DNA from: Cohaesibacter celericrescens
GTDB lineage: Bacteria > Pseudomonadota > Alphaproteobacteria > Rhizobiales > Cohaesibacteraceae
Direction: 5' to 3'
Length of the DNA: 64,000 bases
Assembly: GCF_002866925.1 (NCBI RefSeq)
Contig: NZ_PKUQ01000055.1
Coordinates: 248,001 to 312,000 of the forward strand
The notes under the pieces are model-generated. The model was not told the DNA's origin, made no database searches, and was given only the letters and a program-made list of their open reading frames with translations. Positions 45,333-55,300 of the stretch are shown here, one piece after another (position 1 is the first letter of the stretch; each line of letters opens with the position of its first letter). A program made the translations under genes and the position numbers.

Positions 45333-46184
45333 ATGACTGATAACACCATTGGAATTGCCTTTGGCGGCGGCGGCGCACGCGGCCTGTCTCACATCTGGGT
45401 AATGGAAGCTTTGGATGAATTGGGGCTCAAGCCGGTCGCATTGTCCGGCACCTCAATTGGTGCGCTCGCGGCGGTTTGTTATGCATCGGGTATAACGGGA
45501 GCAGAATTGCGGGCCTATATGCTGGAAGTCTTTGGCAATCGGAACGAAGTCCTCTCACGCTTCTGGCGGTCCCGCCCGAAGAAATTTTCTGAGCTTTCAG
45601 CATTCCATAATCCATTGGGTTCTTGGGCACAGTTGGACCCGGAGTGGATTGCCGAGACCTTTTTGCCACCGGCTGTGCATCGGGATTTCTCCCAGCTCGC
45701 CATTCGCACCAGCTTTTCGGCAACAGAATATTACACCGGCAACGAAGTGATCATGAATGAGGGAGATACCTATAAAGCGGTTGCTGCGTCGATGGCGATC
45801 CCCGCTTTGTTTCGGCCGGTGGAATATGATGGCAGGCTGCTCGTCGATGGCGGCTGCGTCAATCCGATGCCCGTGGACCACGTCCGACCCCACGCCGATA
45901 TTATCATCGCAGTTGATGTGATTGGTGTTCCACAAAAAACAGAGGATGGCAAACTGCGTGTTTTTGAAATGGGGTTTGGCGCAAGCCAGCTCCTTATGCA
46001 GACTATCCAGCGCGAGAAAATGCGTCACGATGAAGTGGAATTGCTGGTGCATCCCCATATAGGCAATTTTCGGCCGCTGGATTTTCTCAAGACCGAGGAA
46101 ATTTTAGCCGCCAGCGAGGACACCAAAGAAGACGTCAAACGGCGCCTGACCGCATTGATGGAGGCGGGCGGAACCACCCCGTAA
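45333..46184 (+). CDS. Patatin-like phospholipase
   Basis: A 283-residue cytosolic lipid hydrolase. The oxyanion loop is GGGGARG (11-17), the nucleophile elbow GTSIG (S41), and the catalytic Asp is in LLVDGGCVNP. The family is related to RssA of enterobacteria. ATG 45333 follows GAGAAGCGG. It is divergent from the AMP-ligase/thiolase operon, with only 91 bases between the starts, so the lipase might supply acids that the ligase activates (inference). Confidence 0.93.
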   Translation: MTDNTIGIAFGGGGARGLSHIWVMEALDELGLKPVALSGTSIGALAAVCYASGITGAELRAYMLEVFGNRNEVLSRFWRSRPKKFSELSAFHNPLGSWAQLDPEWIAETFLPPAVHRDFSQLAIRTSFSATEYYTGNEVIMNEGDTYKAVAASMAIPALFRPVEYDGRLLVDGGCVNPMPVDHVRPHADIIIAVDVIGVPQKTEDGKLRVFEMGFGASQLLMQTIQREKMRHDEVELLVHPHIGNFRPLDFLKTEEILAASEDTKEDVKRRLTALMEAGGTTP

Positions 46185-46195
46185 ATTCGGAATGC

Positions 46196-46218
46196 AAAAA
46201 GGGCCAGACGGCCCTTTT
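46196..46218. terminator. Bidirectional terminator
   Basis: AAAAGGGCC AGAC GGCCCTTTT lies between the convergent patatin and DUF6101-like genes and reads as a terminator in both directions. Confidence 0.9.
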
Positions 46219-46239
46219 ATGTCTTCCCGATTGGCGCGT

Positions 46240-46887
46240 TTATGTGCGCGCGATAATCTCGCGACCTGCCACTTTGTTTGCTTGGCCGCTTGATCCTACT
46301 TTGCGGCGCGTCAAAAAGCGCGGGCGGCGGGCTGCAAACTGCGCATGATGACGGCGCTGTTTTTCTGGGGCAATGGCCAAACCTGAAAGAGACCTGCCTG
46401 CGGGATCAACGGGAACGTAGCCTCCACTGCCAAGTGGTTGGTGCAGCATAGAGAGATGGCAAAGCCTTGACCAGCAGGCCCAATCAACAGCAGCATCTTC
46501 CAGATCGGTGCTCGCCATCAAAGGTATTGTCAGTTGTGGGTCTTTGTGAACAAGTTCCAACAGGCAAATCAGTGGGCTGCCTTCACGCTTGCCGACCACG
46601 AACCGCGCTCCAACCCCTTCGAAATACCGCAAGGGAACCCGCACGACGAGTGGTAAACCGCAAGGCAGCACACATTCTACCATGGCATGGTTGGCTTTGA
46701 TTTGAACCATGCCTGGCACTTGGCTGCCAAACAGACTGGCTTCATCAATACCCGCCAACTCAGCCGCTGTGGATCTGATGTCGGCAGATTGGAAGTATTT
46801 CGCCACATTATAGGGGGCAATTCGTGTTGAACCCTCAACCTGATAGGAAATAGCATCTGTGTATTTATGGGTTTCTTGATGCTGCAC
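46240..46887 (-). CDS. DUF6101-like protein
   Basis: A 215-residue cytosolic protein. The central part looks like a PilZ-type or similar beta domain (VQIKANHAMVECVLPCGLPLVVRVPLRYFEGVGARF, about 61-96) and the C-terminus is basic, with FAARRPRFLTRRKVG (about 183-197), a segment I associate with the DUF6101 family of Rhizobiales. The function is unknown. GTG 46887 has AGGAG seven bases upstream. The assignment to DUF6101 is from memory of the pattern. Confidence 0.65.
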   Translation of the reverse strand: MQHQETHKYTDAISYQVEGSTRIAPYNVAKYFQSADIRSTAAELAGIDEASLFGSQVPGMVQIKANHAMVECVLPCGLPLVVRVPLRYFEGVGARFVVGKREGSPLICLLELVHKDPQLTIPLMASTDLEDAAVDWACWSRLCHLSMLHQPLGSGGYVPVDPAGRSLSGLAIAPEKQRRHHAQFAARRPRFLTRRKVGSSGQANKVAGREIIART

Positions 46888-47180
46888 GTGACTTCTCCTG
46901 TGAGCCCCTTATTTTGGGTGCTTCTTTCTGAGTTGCCCCAGATTAACAGGCAGGATTGTGTATTTGCTTAAGGTACAAGGTTAAAAAAGCGTGATATTTT
47001 ATAGGGTTAGAGAAAGGTTACCGGCTGTGCGTCTTCATCCTTTCCTAACCAAGTGGGCGTGCATGCTCGCCCTTAGAATGACGCCTTTTTGCTTGCCCCA
47101 AATGGCCAGAGCCCCTAAGACATAGAGGAATAGAATTCCGCTATCCGCTTCTTCATCAAGAACAAAAGATCAGAATCTCA
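46888..47180. other. Divergent promoter region of DUF6101-like and pmbA genes
   Basis: About 290 bases, AT-rich in the left half. No RNA, repeat or gene is recognised. Confidence 0.35.
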
Positions 47181-48551
47181 ATGTCAGACCTCCTTGATCA
47201 GTCCATTATTCTCGACCGTGCCCAACATTTGGTGGATGCCGCCATCCGAGCAGGCGCCGATTCAGCTGATGCCATTGCTGCGCTCGCTGTTTCCAGCTCT
47301 GTCGGCTTTCGGCAAGGAGCGCTGGAAGAAAATGAACACTCGGAAAATGATTCCATGGCGTTGCGGGTGTTTATTGATGGCTGCAAGGCGTCGGTCTCGA
47401 CCAACACCACCTCTGACAAAGACATTCTGAGCAAGCTCGCCGAACGCGCGGTTGCTATGGCACGTATGTCGCCCAATGATCCTTTTGCAAGGCTGGCTGC
47501 CCGAGAAGATTTGATGGATCGTGCCGTGATTGAAGACAGATTGGTCGCGCTTGATCCGGTTGATATGGTCATCCCCACCACGCAAGAGCTGTCCGAGCTC
47601 GCTTTAAGTTCGGAAGAAGCCGCGCTGGCGGTTCAAGGTGTAACCAAATCTGCAGGGGCGTCAGCCGGGCACTATCTGGGCGGCATGGTTTTGGCCACGT
47701 CGCACGGCTTTGTTGGCTCCTACATGTCCTCACGCATTTCTTTTTCCACCTCGGCTATCGCTGGTGAAGGCTCCGGCATGGAGCGCGATTATTCTTTCTC
47801 CGCAGCGGTCCATCGTGCTGATCTGAAGCCTCCGTCCCATGTGGGGCTACGCGCTGGAGAGCGCGCGGTTGCGCGTCTCAATCCTATCAAGGTAGAGACC
47901 GGCACTTATGACGTGATCTTTGAACCGCGGGTTTCCAGCTCCCTGCTGGGGCACTTTGCATCCGCCATCAATGGGAGCGCGATTGCGCGTCATACCTCGT
48001 TTTTAATGGATAAACTTGGGCGGCAAATTTTCCCCGCAGGCATTTATATCAGTGACGACCCCACTTTGCTGCGTGGTTTGGGCTCTCGTCCCTTTGACGG
48101 GGAGGGCGTTGATTGCCAGCCGCTTTCTCTGGTCGAGAATGGCTATCTGAACCAATGGGTGCTGGACAGTGCCACCGCAGCCGAGCTTGGCTTGAAAAGC
48201 AACGGGCGTGCAGCGCGTGCCGGAGCCAATCCCTTTCCGGCGACCACTAATCTGACATTGCAGGCGGGTACCCACAGCCAGCAAGATTTGATCTCCGGTG
48301 TTAAGGATGGCGTATATGTGACCGATTTGATCGGCCACGGCGTTAATGGCGTTACCGGCGATTATTCGCGTGGTGCCTCCGGATTCCGCATCAAAGACGG
48401 AAAATTGGCCGAAGCCATTTCCGAGATCACCATTGCCGGCAATCTGATTGATATGTTTGCCAGGGTGATTCCTGCCAATGATCTGCGTTTCGAACACTCT
48501 GTGAATGCACCCAGTATCTTGATCGAGGGTATGACCGTTGCCGGACGATAA
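47181..48551 (+). CDS. pmbA: TldE/PmbA subunit of the TldD-TldE metalloprotease
   Basis: A 456-residue subunit that pairs with TldD to degrade unfolded peptides; in E. coli the pair also matures microcin B17 and clears CcdA. The fold is recognised by FRQGALEENEHSENDSMALRVF (about 44-65), SSSLLGHFASAINGSAIA, and the C-terminal GVNGVTGDYSRGASGF (about 390-405). PmbA has no HExxxH zinc motif, as usual. The partner tldD lies at 61839-63338. The inositol-monophosphatase-like gene overlaps its stop by 14 bases. Confidence 0.93.
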   Translation: MSDLLDQSIILDRAQHLVDAAIRAGADSADAIAALAVSSSVGFRQGALEENEHSENDSMALRVFIDGCKASVSTNTTSDKDILSKLAERAVAMARMSPNDPFARLAAREDLMDRAVIEDRLVALDPVDMVIPTTQELSELALSSEEAALAVQGVTKSAGASAGHYLGGMVLATSHGFVGSYMSSRISFSTSAIAGEGSGMERDYSFSAAVHRADLKPPSHVGLRAGERAVARLNPIKVETGTYDVIFEPRVSSSLLGHFASAINGSAIARHTSFLMDKLGRQIFPAGIYISDDPTLLRGLGSRPFDGEGVDCQPLSLVENGYLNQWVLDSATAAELGLKSNGRAARAGANPFPATTNLTLQAGTHSQQDLISGVKDGVYVTDLIGHGVNGVTGDYSRGASGFRIKDGKLAEAISEITIAGNLIDMFARVIPANDLRFEHSVNAPSILIEGMTVAGR

Positions 48552-49389
48552 GCCTGAACAATCAGTCGGCTTGGAAGGCCAATGCAGATCCGGCCATGCC
48601 TATCTGGAAGATCAGAAATTATTGGAGCAGGCCGCCCGTGAAGCGGGAAATCTGGCGCTACAGTTTTTCAATCGTGATCCCAAGGTCTGGACCAAAGGCA
48701 ATCATAGCCCCGTCACTGAGGCCGACATTGCTGTTGACCGTATGCTGCATGAACGTCTTTTGAAGGCGCGACCGGATTATGGTTGGCTGTCGGAAGAAAG
48801 CGAAGACAATGACGTGCGATTGAACAAGCAGCGGGTCTTTGTGGTTGATCCTATCGACGGAACCAAAGCCTTTATCGATGGTGGTACAGAATGGACCATC
48901 TCAATCGCCGTGGTTAAAGACAATCGGCCTGTAGCAGCTGCCCTTTATGCTCCGGTGCGCGGCGAAATGTATGTGGCTTCCAAGTCGGGTGGCAGCATGC
49001 TCAATGGCGCGCCCTTGTTATGCCCAAATCTGGCTAGTCTGGAGGAAGCCCGCGTTGCAGGCCCTCGGCAGGCAATAGACAAAGGCCCATTGGCTCGTGC
49101 AGGCGTCATTGGATATGGCTTTGTGCGATCCCTGGCCTATCGGCTGGTCATGATCACCACTGGTTCAATTGATATTGCACTGGCCCGCCAAGATGCCAAT
49201 GACTGGGATCTTGCAGCAGCAGACTTGATCGTCGAAGAGGCTGGTGGTCTGTTGCGTGACAAGCAGAACGCGGTTTTAAGCTACAATCGCGTGAATACCC
49301 AGCATGACTGCCTGTATGCATCTTGCAAGCCACTTGGTGCACAGATTGCCCCTCTGATGCCAGTACTCAAATTTCCCTCACGGCGATAA
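48538..49389 (+). CDS. Inositol monophosphatase family protein (CysQ-like)
   Basis: A 283-residue Mg2+-dependent phosphatase. Metal-site motifs are WLSEESED (about 81-88) and DPIDGTKAFIDGG (about 103-115), and the C-terminal NDWDLAAADLIVEEAGG (about 221-237). It may hydrolyse 3'-phosphoadenosine 5'-phosphate (CysQ) or an inositol phosphate. The TTG start lies within the end of pmbA; a later start is possible but the overlap suggests coupling. This gene pair is conserved in Rhizobiales. Confidence 0.85.
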   Translation: MPDDKPEQSVGLEGQCRSGHAYLEDQKLLEQAAREAGNLALQFFNRDPKVWTKGNHSPVTEADIAVDRMLHERLLKARPDYGWLSEESEDNDVRLNKQRVFVVDPIDGTKAFIDGGTEWTISIAVVKDNRPVAAALYAPVRGEMYVASKSGGSMLNGAPLLCPNLASLEEARVAGPRQAIDKGPLARAGVIGYGFVRSLAYRLVMITTGSIDIALARQDANDWDLAAADLIVEEAGGLLRDKQNAVLSYNRVNTQHDCLYASCKPLGAQIAPLMPVLKFPSRR

Positions 49390-49526
49390 CCACCTTAGTT
49401 GAGGACCGCATTGGGTGAAGGCGATAGCAGCAGTTTCCAGAGTGAGAACGACCAAACAGATTGCAGAATACAAAAAGAGCCGAACCGGTAGGGTTTGTTT
49501 CGAGACACACCTAGGGAGAAAGAAAA

Positions 49527-49763
49527 ATGACAACAGAACAAGACAAACAGCTTTTGCATCTGGTGATCGGTGGTGAACTGACGGATTTGGAGGGGGTCGA
49601 GTTCAAGGATCTTGAAAATCTAGATATCGTCGGCGTTTATCCCAACTATGCTGCCGCTTATGATGTCTGGAAATCCAAGGCTCAAGGCACTGTCGACAAT
49701 GCGCATATGCGATACTTTGTCGTTCACTTGCATCGCCTGATGGATCCTGAACCACCCAAATAG
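49527..49763 (+). CDS. DUF4170 family protein
   Basis: A 78-residue cytosolic protein matching DUF4170 over its whole length: LLHLVIGGELTDLEGVEF, DIVGVYPNYAAAYDVWKSKAQGTVDNAHMRYFVVHLHRLMDPE. It is nearly always found in this lipid A neighbourhood in alphaproteobacteria; its function is unknown. The ATG has AGGGAGAAAG upstream. Confidence 0.9.
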   Translation: MTTEQDKQLLHLVIGGELTDLEGVEFKDLENLDIVGVYPNYAAAYDVWKSKAQGTVDNAHMRYFVVHLHRLMDPEPPK

Positions 49764-49958
49764 CTTATATATCCGGCAGAGTGGCTCCCTTTTTGAAGCA
49801 GACGATCGGTCAGTAAACCTCTGTTCTTGTGCGACGGTTGCTGCTGCTCTTCCATTTGAGGCCGAATGGTTTTATATGGTGCGTGAAAGACGAGCGCATC
49901 GAGGCGATCTCGCAAGGTGGCATGCGATTGTCTTGTCAGACCGGAGTCATAGCAGAAC

Positions 49959-50663
49959 GTGTCAAAGTTGAAGAAAATTGCCCGCTCCAAACTCGTTTTG
50001 ACCATTGGGGGACGGCTGATTGCCTATTGGCTTCGTCTGGTGCACGCCACAACCCGCATCATCAATGACCCTGATACTGCCTATAAACGGGTCGAAGGGG
50101 ATTTTCCCGCTATTGTTGCACTCTGGCACGGACAGCATTTTATGGTGCCTTTGGTTCGCCGCAAGGACCATAAAGTTCGTGCTTTGGTTTCGCGTTCGGG
50201 TGATGGACATCTAAATAGTGTTGCTGCTGAAAGCCTTGGAGTGGAAGTCGTCCGCGGTTCAGGGGGGCGAAACCGCTCCAAAACCCTGACAAAGGGCGGC
50301 ATTGCAGCGCTCAAAAACCTGATCTCTACTCTGGCCGAAGGCTTGAGTGTGGTGATGACTGTCAATGTCCCCAAAACAGGAGCCCGCGAATGCGGTTTGG
50401 GGGTGGTGACACTGGCCAAATTATCTGGCCGACCGATTATTCCTGCCGCCTACGCCTCTTCCCATCGCATCGATATGGACACGTGGGACAAAGCGTCGAT
50501 CAACATGCCGTTCGGTCGCGCCAGCTTCATCATTGGCGATCCTATTTACGTGGATAGAAATGCTGACAATGATGAACTGGAAGCCAAGCGCCAACAAGTA
50601 GAGGCCGCATTGAACAGGGTAACGGATGAAGCATATGCAACATTGTCGGCTAAGACGCGCTGA
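49959..50663 (+). CDS. DUF374 lysophospholipid acyltransferase family protein
   Basis: A 234-residue protein with a membrane-associated N-terminus. It has the acyltransferase block ALWHGQHFMVPLV (about 53-65) in place of the classic HxxxxD, then VSRSGDGHLNSVAAESLGVEVVRGSGGRNRSKTL and GRPIIPAAYAS, the DUF374 pattern. It precedes waaA and lpxK and probably acts in lipid A or LPS acylation. The GTG start is uncertain. Confidence 0.85.
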   Translation: MSKLKKIARSKLVLTIGGRLIAYWLRLVHATTRIINDPDTAYKRVEGDFPAIVALWHGQHFMVPLVRRKDHKVRALVSRSGDGHLNSVAAESLGVEVVRGSGGRNRSKTLTKGGIAALKNLISTLAEGLSVVMTVNVPKTGARECGLGVVTLAKLSGRPIIPAAYASSHRIDMDTWDKASINMPFGRASFIIGDPIYVDRNADNDELEAKRQQVEAALNRVTDEAYATLSAKTR

Positions 50664-50859
50664 AACCGCTTGAACTCATCTTGTTCCTAGCACTAGGATG
50701 TTGAACTGGGCAGATGCCTGTCTGAGGGCACTGGTATAAATAACAGCTTATTTTTGTGCAAAAGTGGCTATAATATTTCACCAAAAATGCGCGGGCAAAT
50801 ATCTGCCATTATTGGATTATAAGACTATCGGATTGAATTGTAGGTAGAACGGATAATTT

Positions 50860-52194
50860 ATGGACTGGTCAGGCCGCATCGCGCTTTCAGCATACCGGAC
50901 AGCGGGATATGCATTCAGCCCAATCGCGCCGCTCTTTCTGGCGTTGCGCAGCACGCGTGGCAAAGAGATAGCTGCGCGTCGGAGTGAACGGTATGGCAAA
51001 ACTGCACAAGTGCGGCCGTCCGGGCCTCTGGTGTGGGTTCATGCTTCGTCTGTAGGCGAGACCAACGCTGTACTTCCCCTGATTGAACAAATCGTTGAAA
51101 CCGGATCCAACGTGTTATTGACGACGACCACGGTGACCTCTTCGCAAGTGGCAAATAGCCGTCTCCCCAAAGGTGCTTTTCACCAATTTGTTCCGCTCGA
51201 CACCCCTCCGTTTGTCAATCGCTTCATTGATTATTGGCGTCCCGATCTGGCTTTGTTTGTCGAATCGGAATTGTGGCCGAACATAATGACAGAGCTGAAC
51301 CGGCGGGACATTCCGTTGATTGTGGTCAACGGGCGCATGTCGGAGCGTTCTTTTGAGCGCTGGTCCAAATTTCCGTTTGCGGTGCGTCAGATGTTTGGCA
51401 ATGTACCTTTGTGTTTGGCTCAGGCAGAAGAAGATCGAGCGCGTTATGCCCAATTGGGTGTTGAGCAGGTTGAGGTTACGGGCAATCTGAAATTTGACGT
51501 TCCGCCTCCCACGGCCGATGAGCAAGAATTGCAAGTGATGCGTACCGCTATAGGCGACAGGCCTGTTTGGATCGCAGCCAGCACTCATCCCGGTGAAGAG
51601 CGCCTGTTGGCACAAGCGCACAGGCGTATGGCTGCTCGGCTACCAAATCTGCTCACTATCATTGTGCCGCGCCATCCCGAGCGCGGTGAGGAAATTGCCA
51701 AAGAACTGAACGGCTTTGTTCGGCAGGTTCAGCGCCGCTCGGCTGGGCCCGGACTGGACGCCGATACCAATATTCTTCTTGGCGATACGTTGGGGGAGTT
51801 GGGTCTGTTCTATCGCCTGTCGCGCATCGCCTTTGTGGGCGGCTCACTGGTTAGCCATGGTGGGCAGAATCCCATTGAACCAGCCAGATTGGGTTGCGCG
51901 ATTCTGCATGGTCCGCACACCCACAATTTCAAAGATATTTATGAAGCACTCGATGCGTCTGGCGGCGGTGAGTGCCTGAATACAGAGCGTGAACTCATTC
52001 AGACTTTGGCACGAATGATTTCCTCTCCGTCAGAAGTGCATCGTCGATCAGAGCTGGCCCGCTTGGCCTTGAGGCCTTTTTCCGGGGCGCTTGACCGGAC
52101 AATGATGGCTCTTAACCCGTTTCTCAATCCTCTGAAAATCAATGCCGAATTAAACCGCGCCCATGGCGGTGATAATGGCACTGAAACACCGTGA
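50860..52194 (+). CDS. waaA: 3-deoxy-D-manno-octulosonic acid transferase (Kdo transferase)
   Basis: A 444-residue inner-membrane-associated glycosyltransferase that adds Kdo from CMP-Kdo to lipid IVA. Recognisable parts: N-terminal membrane anchor, WVHASSVGETNAVLPLIEQI (about 59-78), ELWPNIMTELNRRDIPLIVVNGRMSERS (about 140-167), and the C-terminal FVGGSLVSHGGQNPIEPARLGCAILHGPHTHNF donor-binding motif. lpxK follows 16 bases after the stop. Confidence 0.95.
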   Translation: MDWSGRIALSAYRTAGYAFSPIAPLFLALRSTRGKEIAARRSERYGKTAQVRPSGPLVWVHASSVGETNAVLPLIEQIVETGSNVLLTTTTVTSSQVANSRLPKGAFHQFVPLDTPPFVNRFIDYWRPDLALFVESELWPNIMTELNRRDIPLIVVNGRMSERSFERWSKFPFAVRQMFGNVPLCLAQAEEDRARYAQLGVEQVEVTGNLKFDVPPPTADEQELQVMRTAIGDRPVWIAASTHPGEERLLAQAHRRMAARLPNLLTIIVPRHPERGEEIAKELNGFVRQVQRRSAGPGLDADTNILLGDTLGELGLFYRLSRIAFVGGSLVSHGGQNPIEPARLGCAILHGPHTHNFKDIYEALDASGGGECLNTERELIQTLARMISSPSEVHRRSELARLALRPFSGALDRTMMALNPFLNPLKINAELNRAHGGDNGTETP

Positions 52195-52210
52195 CGGGAG
52201 GCTTTGGCAA

Positions 52211-53230
52211 ATGAAGGCGCCTGAATTCTGGAAAGAGCGAGGCATGCTCGCTTGGCTGCTTTATCCCATAAGTCTGATCTATGGTCGCATTTCCCTATCC
52301 CGGTTTAACAAACCGGCGCGTTATAAGGCGCATTTGCCCGTGATTTGTGTCGGCAATCTGGTTGCCGGCGGTGCAGGCAAAACGCCGATGGCTATGTCCT
52401 TGGGCAAAGCAGCTGTGTCTCTGGGGTTGTCGCCCATATTCCTTACTCGCGGCTTTGGTGGCACACAGGAAGGACCAATTGAAGTGTCCCTTGATCACCA
52501 CAGCGCCGCTGATGTCGGGGATGAGGCTCTTTTGCTTGCACGCATAGCTCCGACCGTTGTTGCCAAGGACCGGGTGCAGGGTGCCAAGCTGGCTGAAAAG
52601 CTATGCGAGAAACAAGAAGGCGGCATCGTCATCATGGATGACGGCTTTCAAAATCCTTATCTCTATAAAGACCTTAATCTGGTGGTTGTTGATGCTCAAC
52701 AAAGCTTGGGCAATGATTTTGTCATGCCTGCGGGGCCTTTACGAGCTCCGCTTTTGCCGCAGGTTCGCCGCGCCGATTTATTTGTTGTAATCGGAGAAGG
52801 AGAGCGGGCACCACGGTTGCGCCAACTGGCCGCCAAACTCGGCAAAGCATCCAACCACGCCTATCTCAAACCAGCCAAATGCAATCTTCTGGGTGGGACA
52901 CGTATTCTTGCTTTTTGCGGTATCGGTCATCCCGGGAAATTTCACAGAACACTCAAGGAGCTGGAACTGGAAATTATCGAAAAACGGGATTTTGCGGATC
53001 ACCACCCCTACACCAATAGCGAAGCCCGTGAGCTTCTTGACATCGCCGAACAACAAAATCTGACCGTTGTTACCACGGCCAAAGACCATGTCCGGCTAAA
53101 GGGAGTGGGCGAGGCAGGGGACACGTTGGCGAAAAAGGCACTTGTCATTGAAGTCGAAATTGCGTTTGACGATTCGTCTTTTCCGCGTAGAGCTATCGAG
53201 CAAGCCCAACGCAAATTTTCGCGTCGCTAA
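52211..53230 (+). CDS. lpxK: Tetraacyldisaccharide 4'-kinase
   Basis: A 339-residue inner-membrane kinase that phosphorylates the lipid A disaccharide at the 4' position. The P-loop is GNLVAGGAGKTPMAMSL (about 47-63); TRGFGG, DVGDEALLLAR, VAKDR and DDGFQNPYL (about 150) follow as in LpxK. An N-terminal membrane helix (about 9-25) anchors it. ATG 52211 has GGGAGG nine bases upstream; the longer frame from 52163 overlaps waaA and is not needed. Confidence 0.95.
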   Translation: MKAPEFWKERGMLAWLLYPISLIYGRISLSRFNKPARYKAHLPVICVGNLVAGGAGKTPMAMSLGKAAVSLGLSPIFLTRGFGGTQEGPIEVSLDHHSAADVGDEALLLARIAPTVVAKDRVQGAKLAEKLCEKQEGGIVIMDDGFQNPYLYKDLNLVVVDAQQSLGNDFVMPAGPLRAPLLPQVRRADLFVVIGEGERAPRLRQLAAKLGKASNHAYLKPAKCNLLGGTRILAFCGIGHPGKFHRTLKELELEIIEKRDFADHHPYTNSEARELLDIAEQQNLTVVTTAKDHVRLKGVGEAGDTLAKKALVIEVEIAFDDSSFPRRAIEQAQRKFSRR

Positions 53231-53363
53231 CGTTGGTTGCCTGTGTTTGGCCTTGATAACGCCACGGCACCCACAATAGGGCTCTTGGCGGCAGAGCTAG
53301 GGCTGAAGGCGTTTATGCCTTTAGCAAAGCCTATCGACAGAACTGCAAGCGCGCGTTTCTGAA

Positions 53364-53576
53364 TTAAGCGTTGGTCGCTTTCAGTTCAGCTTGGTAAGAC
53401 GCCGCAGCATCAGCGTATGGTTCCTGACGCGCAACCGACCAATATTTCAGATCTTCCAGCGCAATGACCCGCCCTGTCACCGCACAGGTGACATATGACC
53501 CGCTCGTAACAATTTGATAGTCACCGTCCAGATATCGGATTTTGGCTTCTTTGCCTGCATTTGGCAGATTGATCAT
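53364..53576 (-). CDS. DUF2093 family protein
   Basis: A 70-residue cytosolic protein matching DUF2093 throughout: EAKIRYLDGDYQIVTSGSYVTCAVTGRVIALEDLKYWSVARQEPY. It is common beside lpxK in Rhizobiales. Its function is unknown. It is convergent with lpxK. AGGAA lies about eight bases ahead of the ATG. Confidence 0.9.
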   Translation of the reverse strand: MINLPNAGKEAKIRYLDGDYQIVTSGSYVTCAVTGRVIALEDLKYWSVARQEPYADAAASYQAELKATNA

Positions 53577-53648
53577 GAGATCGTATTCCTGAACAATTTT
53601 GTTGATGGTTTCTTTTAGCGCTCGCTTATCACCTTGGCTAGAGCTGGA

Positions 53649-55136
53649 CTACATATTTGCTTTGCCAGAGGAAAAAGGCGACAGAGCGCGCTTCGTGAGG
53701 GCAATTTCATCCTCAACGTCGACCGCAGGGACTGTCTTGTCTTTATGGTAGCGGTTGATGACGTAATAGCAGGTCGATATAGACGCCAGACCAAACACCA
53801 GTGCGCCGACTGCCTGTCCCATCATTGCTCCTTCTGCCCCCGCTAAGGCGGTGCCTAGCATGACTGGAGGGATGGTGCCAAGGGTGGCTTTACCCCAGTT
53901 GAAACCCGTGGAATAGGTCGCGTGACCGAGATTGTTAAAGGCGGCATTGGAGACAAACAGAAATCCAAGAAAAATACCGCTGGGTGCAATGAAGGTACAA
54001 AAATAACGTACAAAAGAAGCGGTATCTCCTTCTGCGCTGAATATCTGTACGATCCAGTCTTGTGCGGCAAACAACAAGATCCAAACCCCTACTGTATAAG
54101 CAAGGACAAAGATCATGCTCTCACGCAAGGTCTGACGCACGCGGTCCAATTTTCCTGCACCTAAATTTTGCCCAAAGATCGGTCCAACAGAGCCGGACAG
54201 CGCGAACAAAGCGGTATAGGAAAGCGGTATAATGCGGCCCACAATAGCCCAGCCGGCGACGGCTGCGTCACCGTAGGGCGCAATCGACATGGTCACATAA
54301 GCATTGCCAACCGGAGTTGCTACATTGGTCAAAATGGCAGGAATTGCAATCGGGAACAGAACCTTCCAATGGTTAAGGAGGTCTCTGAGATCAGTGGGGC
54401 GGCCCACAAGCTTGTGGACCATCACAACGCTCCGAATGCCGATGGCAACCATGACGCAGCGAGACAGCACAGAGGCAATGGCTGCACCATTCACCCCCAT
54501 GCCCAATCCGAAAATGAAAATCGGGTCTAAAACTGCCGAAGCAATGCCTCCCGAAAGCGTGACCATCATCGCCCCTTTGGCATCGCCACTGGCGCGCAAT
54601 ATGCCACTCAGCATCATGACAATGCCAAGCAAAGGAAGGGATGGAATAACAATAGACAGAAAATCAACCGCAACAAGATGCGCTTCACCCTTTGCGCCGA
54701 CAAGAGTGAGCAGTTGAGGAATAAAGCGAAACACAGCCGCGACTATCAAGGTCATAATCAAAACGGTCGCCAATAAGGCGCTGCCCGAGCGTCGACGAGC
54801 CAATTCTTTGTCACCAGCCCCCAACGCCCGCGCTACAATCGCGGACCCTGCGATGGTGAGGCCGATGCTGACCGAATTGTTGAAGAACATAATGGTGGCA
54901 GAGTAACCAATAGCCGCTGCCAGCTGGGTTTCACCCAGCAACGAAATATAGAACAGATTGGCAAAATCGACAGCAAAAACAGCCATCAGTCCAACAGAAC
55001 CGGCACCGGTCATAGTCACGACATGGCGAAAGATCGAACCAGATACAAATTTGCCTTGCTCTTTATCATGGCCTTTTGCTGCCGAGGGAGAAGAAGGGTC
55101 TGGAGAGCTTGTTGGTTGCGATGGTTGGTCTGTCAT
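53649..55136 (-). CDS. MATE family efflux transporter
   Basis: A 495-residue inner-membrane exporter with about 12 helices in two related halves. It has the MATE features: MTGAGSVGLMAVFAVDFANLFYISLLGETQLAAAIG (about 40-75), GAGDKELARRRSGSAL and the second-half repeat VGPIFGQNLGAGKLDRVRQTL. It couples drug or metabolite export to Na+ or H+ flux. The N-terminal 40 residues are polar (Ser/Pro-rich). ATG 55136 has AGGAACC upstream and is preferred to the frame start at 55184. Confidence 0.9.
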   Translation of the reverse strand: MTDQPSQPTSSPDPSSPSAAKGHDKEQGKFVSGSIFRHVVTMTGAGSVGLMAVFAVDFANLFYISLLGETQLAAAIGYSATIMFFNNSVSIGLTIAGSAIVARALGAGDKELARRRSGSALLATVLIMTLIVAAVFRFIPQLLTLVGAKGEAHLVAVDFLSIVIPSLPLLGIVMMLSGILRASGDAKGAMMVTLSGGIASAVLDPIFIFGLGMGVNGAAIASVLSRCVMVAIGIRSVVMVHKLVGRPTDLRDLLNHWKVLFPIAIPAILTNVATPVGNAYVTMSIAPYGDAAVAGWAIVGRIIPLSYTALFALSGSVGPIFGQNLGAGKLDRVRQTLRESMIFVLAYTVGVWILLFAAQDWIVQIFSAEGDTASFVRYFCTFIAPSGIFLGFLFVSNAAFNNLGHATYSTGFNWGKATLGTIPPVMLGTALAGAEGAMMGQAVGALVFGLASISTCYYVINRYHKDKTVPAVDVEDEIALTKRALSPFSSGKANM

Positions 55137-55300
55137 AAGGTTCCTGTCGATTGTCAAACCGATATACCAGTCGTCAAAACGCACGATATCAATAGGTCTT
55201 TGTCAAGGAGAGGTGGTACAGATAGGCATCTTGATACGCATATGTAAGGGCGCGCGTTGACATTTCCTGCCGTCGACAGCAATGGAAAAAGAACCGTGTC

